From assembly GCF_000718095.1 (NCBI RefSeq), contig NZ_JOEI01000029.1, positions 1 to 64,000 on the forward strand: a stretch of DNA of 64,000 nt, given 5' to 3'. Shown here piece by piece: positions 63,035 to 64,000 of this stretch. Below the pieces are notes generated by a model. That model was not told the origin of the DNA, made no database searches, and saw only the letters and a program-made list of their open reading frames with translations. The position numbers were made by a program, and so were the translations under genes. This DNA comes from Streptomyces scopuliridis RB72 (lineage in GTDB: Bacteria > Actinomycetota > Actinomycetes > Streptomycetales > Streptomycetaceae). Position 1 is the first letter of the stretch, and every line of letters starts with the position of its first letter.

Positions 63035-63831
63035 GATCGTGTCTCCTGGGAATCCTGGGGCTGGGGCCTGGCCTGGCCGAGCGCTGCGGACAGGGCTGCC
63101 GCGAGCAGGGTCGAGTCGGAGCCGATGGCGATGAACGTCCAGCCCTCGGTCCGTTTGGCGGCCGCGGCCGCACCGTCGGGGACGAGAAGTCCGCACGCCT
63201 TGCCGTGCATGGCAGCGGCCTCGCGGACGCGAGCCAGAGCTTCTTGATAGACCGGCGCGGTGAACTCGCCGGGCACGCCGAGGTCGTGACTGAGGTCGCG
63301 GGGGCCGACGAACAGCACGTCGACGCCGTCCAGCGCCGCGATCGCCTCGACCTCCGCCAGGGCGCTCGCCGACTCGATCTGGACCACGCCGAGGATCTCG
63401 CCCTCCCGGTCCAGGGCCGCGGGGTCGAGCCCGAAGCGGCACGCCCGGTTGTAGGTGGCCACGCCCCGGTCCCCCGCCGGCGGGTATCTCAAGTGCCGTA
63501 GCGCCTCCCGGACTTCGGCCGCCGTGTCGAGTCGCGGCAGCATGATCCCGGCGGCGCCCAGGTCGAGGACGCGGCCGATGCGGATGCGAGCCGCGGACTC
63601 CACACGGACGACGGTCGGGACGCCGTAGGCCGCCGCGATCGGGACGGTCGTACGGGCCTGCTCCTCTCCCCCCGCGCCGTGTTCGAGGTCGAGCAGCAGC
63701 CAGTCGGTCCCGGCGGCGGCGCACACCTCGGCCGTGACCGCGGAAGCGGTGCCCACGAAGGTACCCAGGGTGACCTCGCCGGCCGCGAGTCTGGCGCGGA
63801 GGCGGCCGTGGTCCAGGGGTGAGCGGTTCAT
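63031..63831 (-). CDS. HpcH/HpaI-family class II pyruvate aldolase
   Basis: A 266-residue metal-dependent aldolase. DWLLLDLEHGAGGEEQARTT has the base histidine, VVRVESAARIRIGRVLDLGA the arginine, GIMLPRLDTAAEVREAL the phosphate-side block and VVQIESASALAEVEAI the metal glutamate followed by DVLFVGPRDLSHDLGV with the aspartate. It cleaves or forms 4-hydroxy-2-keto acids, releasing pyruvate. The ATG at 63831 overlaps the IolD stop (ATGA). In standard inositol pathways the aldolase is IolJ; this different type suggests a variant lower pathway. Confidence 0.87.
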   Translation of the reverse strand: MNRSPLDHGRLRARLAAGEVTLGTFVGTASAVTAEVCAAAGTDWLLLDLEHGAGGEEQARTTVPIAAAYGVPTVVRVESAARIRIGRVLDLGAAGIMLPRLDTAAEVREALRHLRYPPAGDRGVATYNRACRFGLDPAALDREGEILGVVQIESASALAEVEAIAALDGVDVLFVGPRDLSHDLGVPGEFTAPVYQEALARVREAAAMHGKACGLLVPDGAAAAAKRTEGWTFIAIGSDSTLLAAALSAALGQARPQPQDSQETRS

Positions 63832-64000
63832 CCGTACCACCTCTGGGACGCCAGACCCTCTTCGTACGCACGGCGCAACTGCGTGACCGTTTCCCGCTCG
63901 GAGACTTCGGCCGGGGCCACGTCCCACCACACGCCGGCGCCCGGAAGGTCGGCGTGCGGGATCACGGGGACGACCAGAACGACCGGGCCGTCGTGGTCGC
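63828..64000 (-). CDS. iolD: C-terminal end of IolD (trihydroxycyclohexane-dione hydrolase), cut by window edge
   Basis: The last 56 or so codons of a gene running off the window. The end reads GVWWDVAPAEVSERETVTQL, then RRAYEEGLASQRWYG and a TGA at 63828-63830. The WWDV-x-x-(A/P)-E-V-S block followed by a charged helix and an aromatic last residues is the C-terminus of IolD, the thiamine-diphosphate enzyme that opens the inositol ring. The IolE-like and Gfo/Idh genes downstream agree. It overlaps the aldolase start by four bases. Confidence 0.75.
   Translation of the reverse strand, partial: DHDGPVVLVVPVIPHADLPGAGVWWDVAPAEVSERETVTQLRRAYEEGLASQRWYG

Noticed and set aside
61397..63247. 616-codon plus-strand open frame over the Gfo/Idh and hydroxyacid dehydrogenase genes
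   Set aside because: Low-complexity valine/aspartate/glycine text typical of antisense reading; the minus strand carries overlapping, motif-complete genes.

Overview
High-GC (roughly 70%) DNA with GTG starts, AGGAGG-type ribosome sites, Tat-exported glycosidases, sugar ABC importers lacking their own ATPase gene, and LacI/IclR regulators points to a Streptomyces or a close relative. The window reads as an accessory (arm-like) carbohydrate-utilisation region. No tRNA, rRNA or CRISPR array was seen.

Layout. (1) 1-550: debris, a DUF6262-like remnant joined to the 5' stub of an idonate-dehydrogenase-like gene. (2) 565-5414, minus strand: a tightly overlapped D-galactonate operon (MHS-type transporter, PfkB kinase, IclR regulator, KDPGal-type aldolase, galactonate dehydratase). 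(3) 5495-6550: decayed fragments. (4) 6663-27276: a plant cell-wall (pectin, arabinan, galactan) locus with a secreted alginate-lyase-like protein, GH28-like enzyme, ABC importer, LacI regulator, 2-hydroxyacid dehydrogenase, GH51, GH43, a large multidomain lyase-like protein and a small repeat protein. Between them lie broken genes (GH2 beta-galactosidase tail, aldo/keto reductase, a second LacI gene, GH36 alpha-galactosidase). A shared 16-bp near-palindrome (TAGAAATCGGTTGCTA-like) occurs about eight times, in front of the surviving genes, and looks like the operator of the intact LacI protein. (5) 27578-32040: a secreted GH97 + GH95 pair. (6) 32233-34218: an unusual three-gene operon with a 16-cysteine RlpA-like protein, a Tat-exported beta-rich protein and a MauE/DoxX redox membrane protein. 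(7) 34358-36415: truncated histidine kinase and an RHS/WXG-type toxin pseudogene with two Trp-to-TGA stops. (8) 36881-41232: a SAM methyltransferase, converging on a three-gene operon with a MfnB-type furan synthase, an aldehyde dehydrogenase and a zinc alcohol dehydrogenase, a possible furan-metabolite pathway. (9) 41440-46040: DctA remnant, ArsR/MFS and MerR/hydrolase divergent pairs, IS5 and Tn3 transposase remnants. (10) 46288-48354: a fused GH10 xylanase-GH62 arabinofuranosidase. (11) 49494-64000: a DUF4232 secreted protein, then a cyclitol/inositol-like region with a LacI regulator divergent from a PhyH-SDR-IolG-Gfo/Idh operon, a ribose/inositol-type ABC importer, and a long minus-strand operon (IolD C-terminus cut by the window edge, HpcH/HpaI aldolase, Gfo/Idh dehydrogenase, 2-hydroxyacid dehydrogenase, IolE-like and IolI-like proteins).

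Taken together the strain seems able to shave arabinose from pectin or xylan, take up the products by one LacI-controlled importer, catabolise galactonate and an inositol-like compound, while its galactoside-cleaving branch has decayed. All assignments rest on reading the sequence and remembered family motifs; no database search was run.
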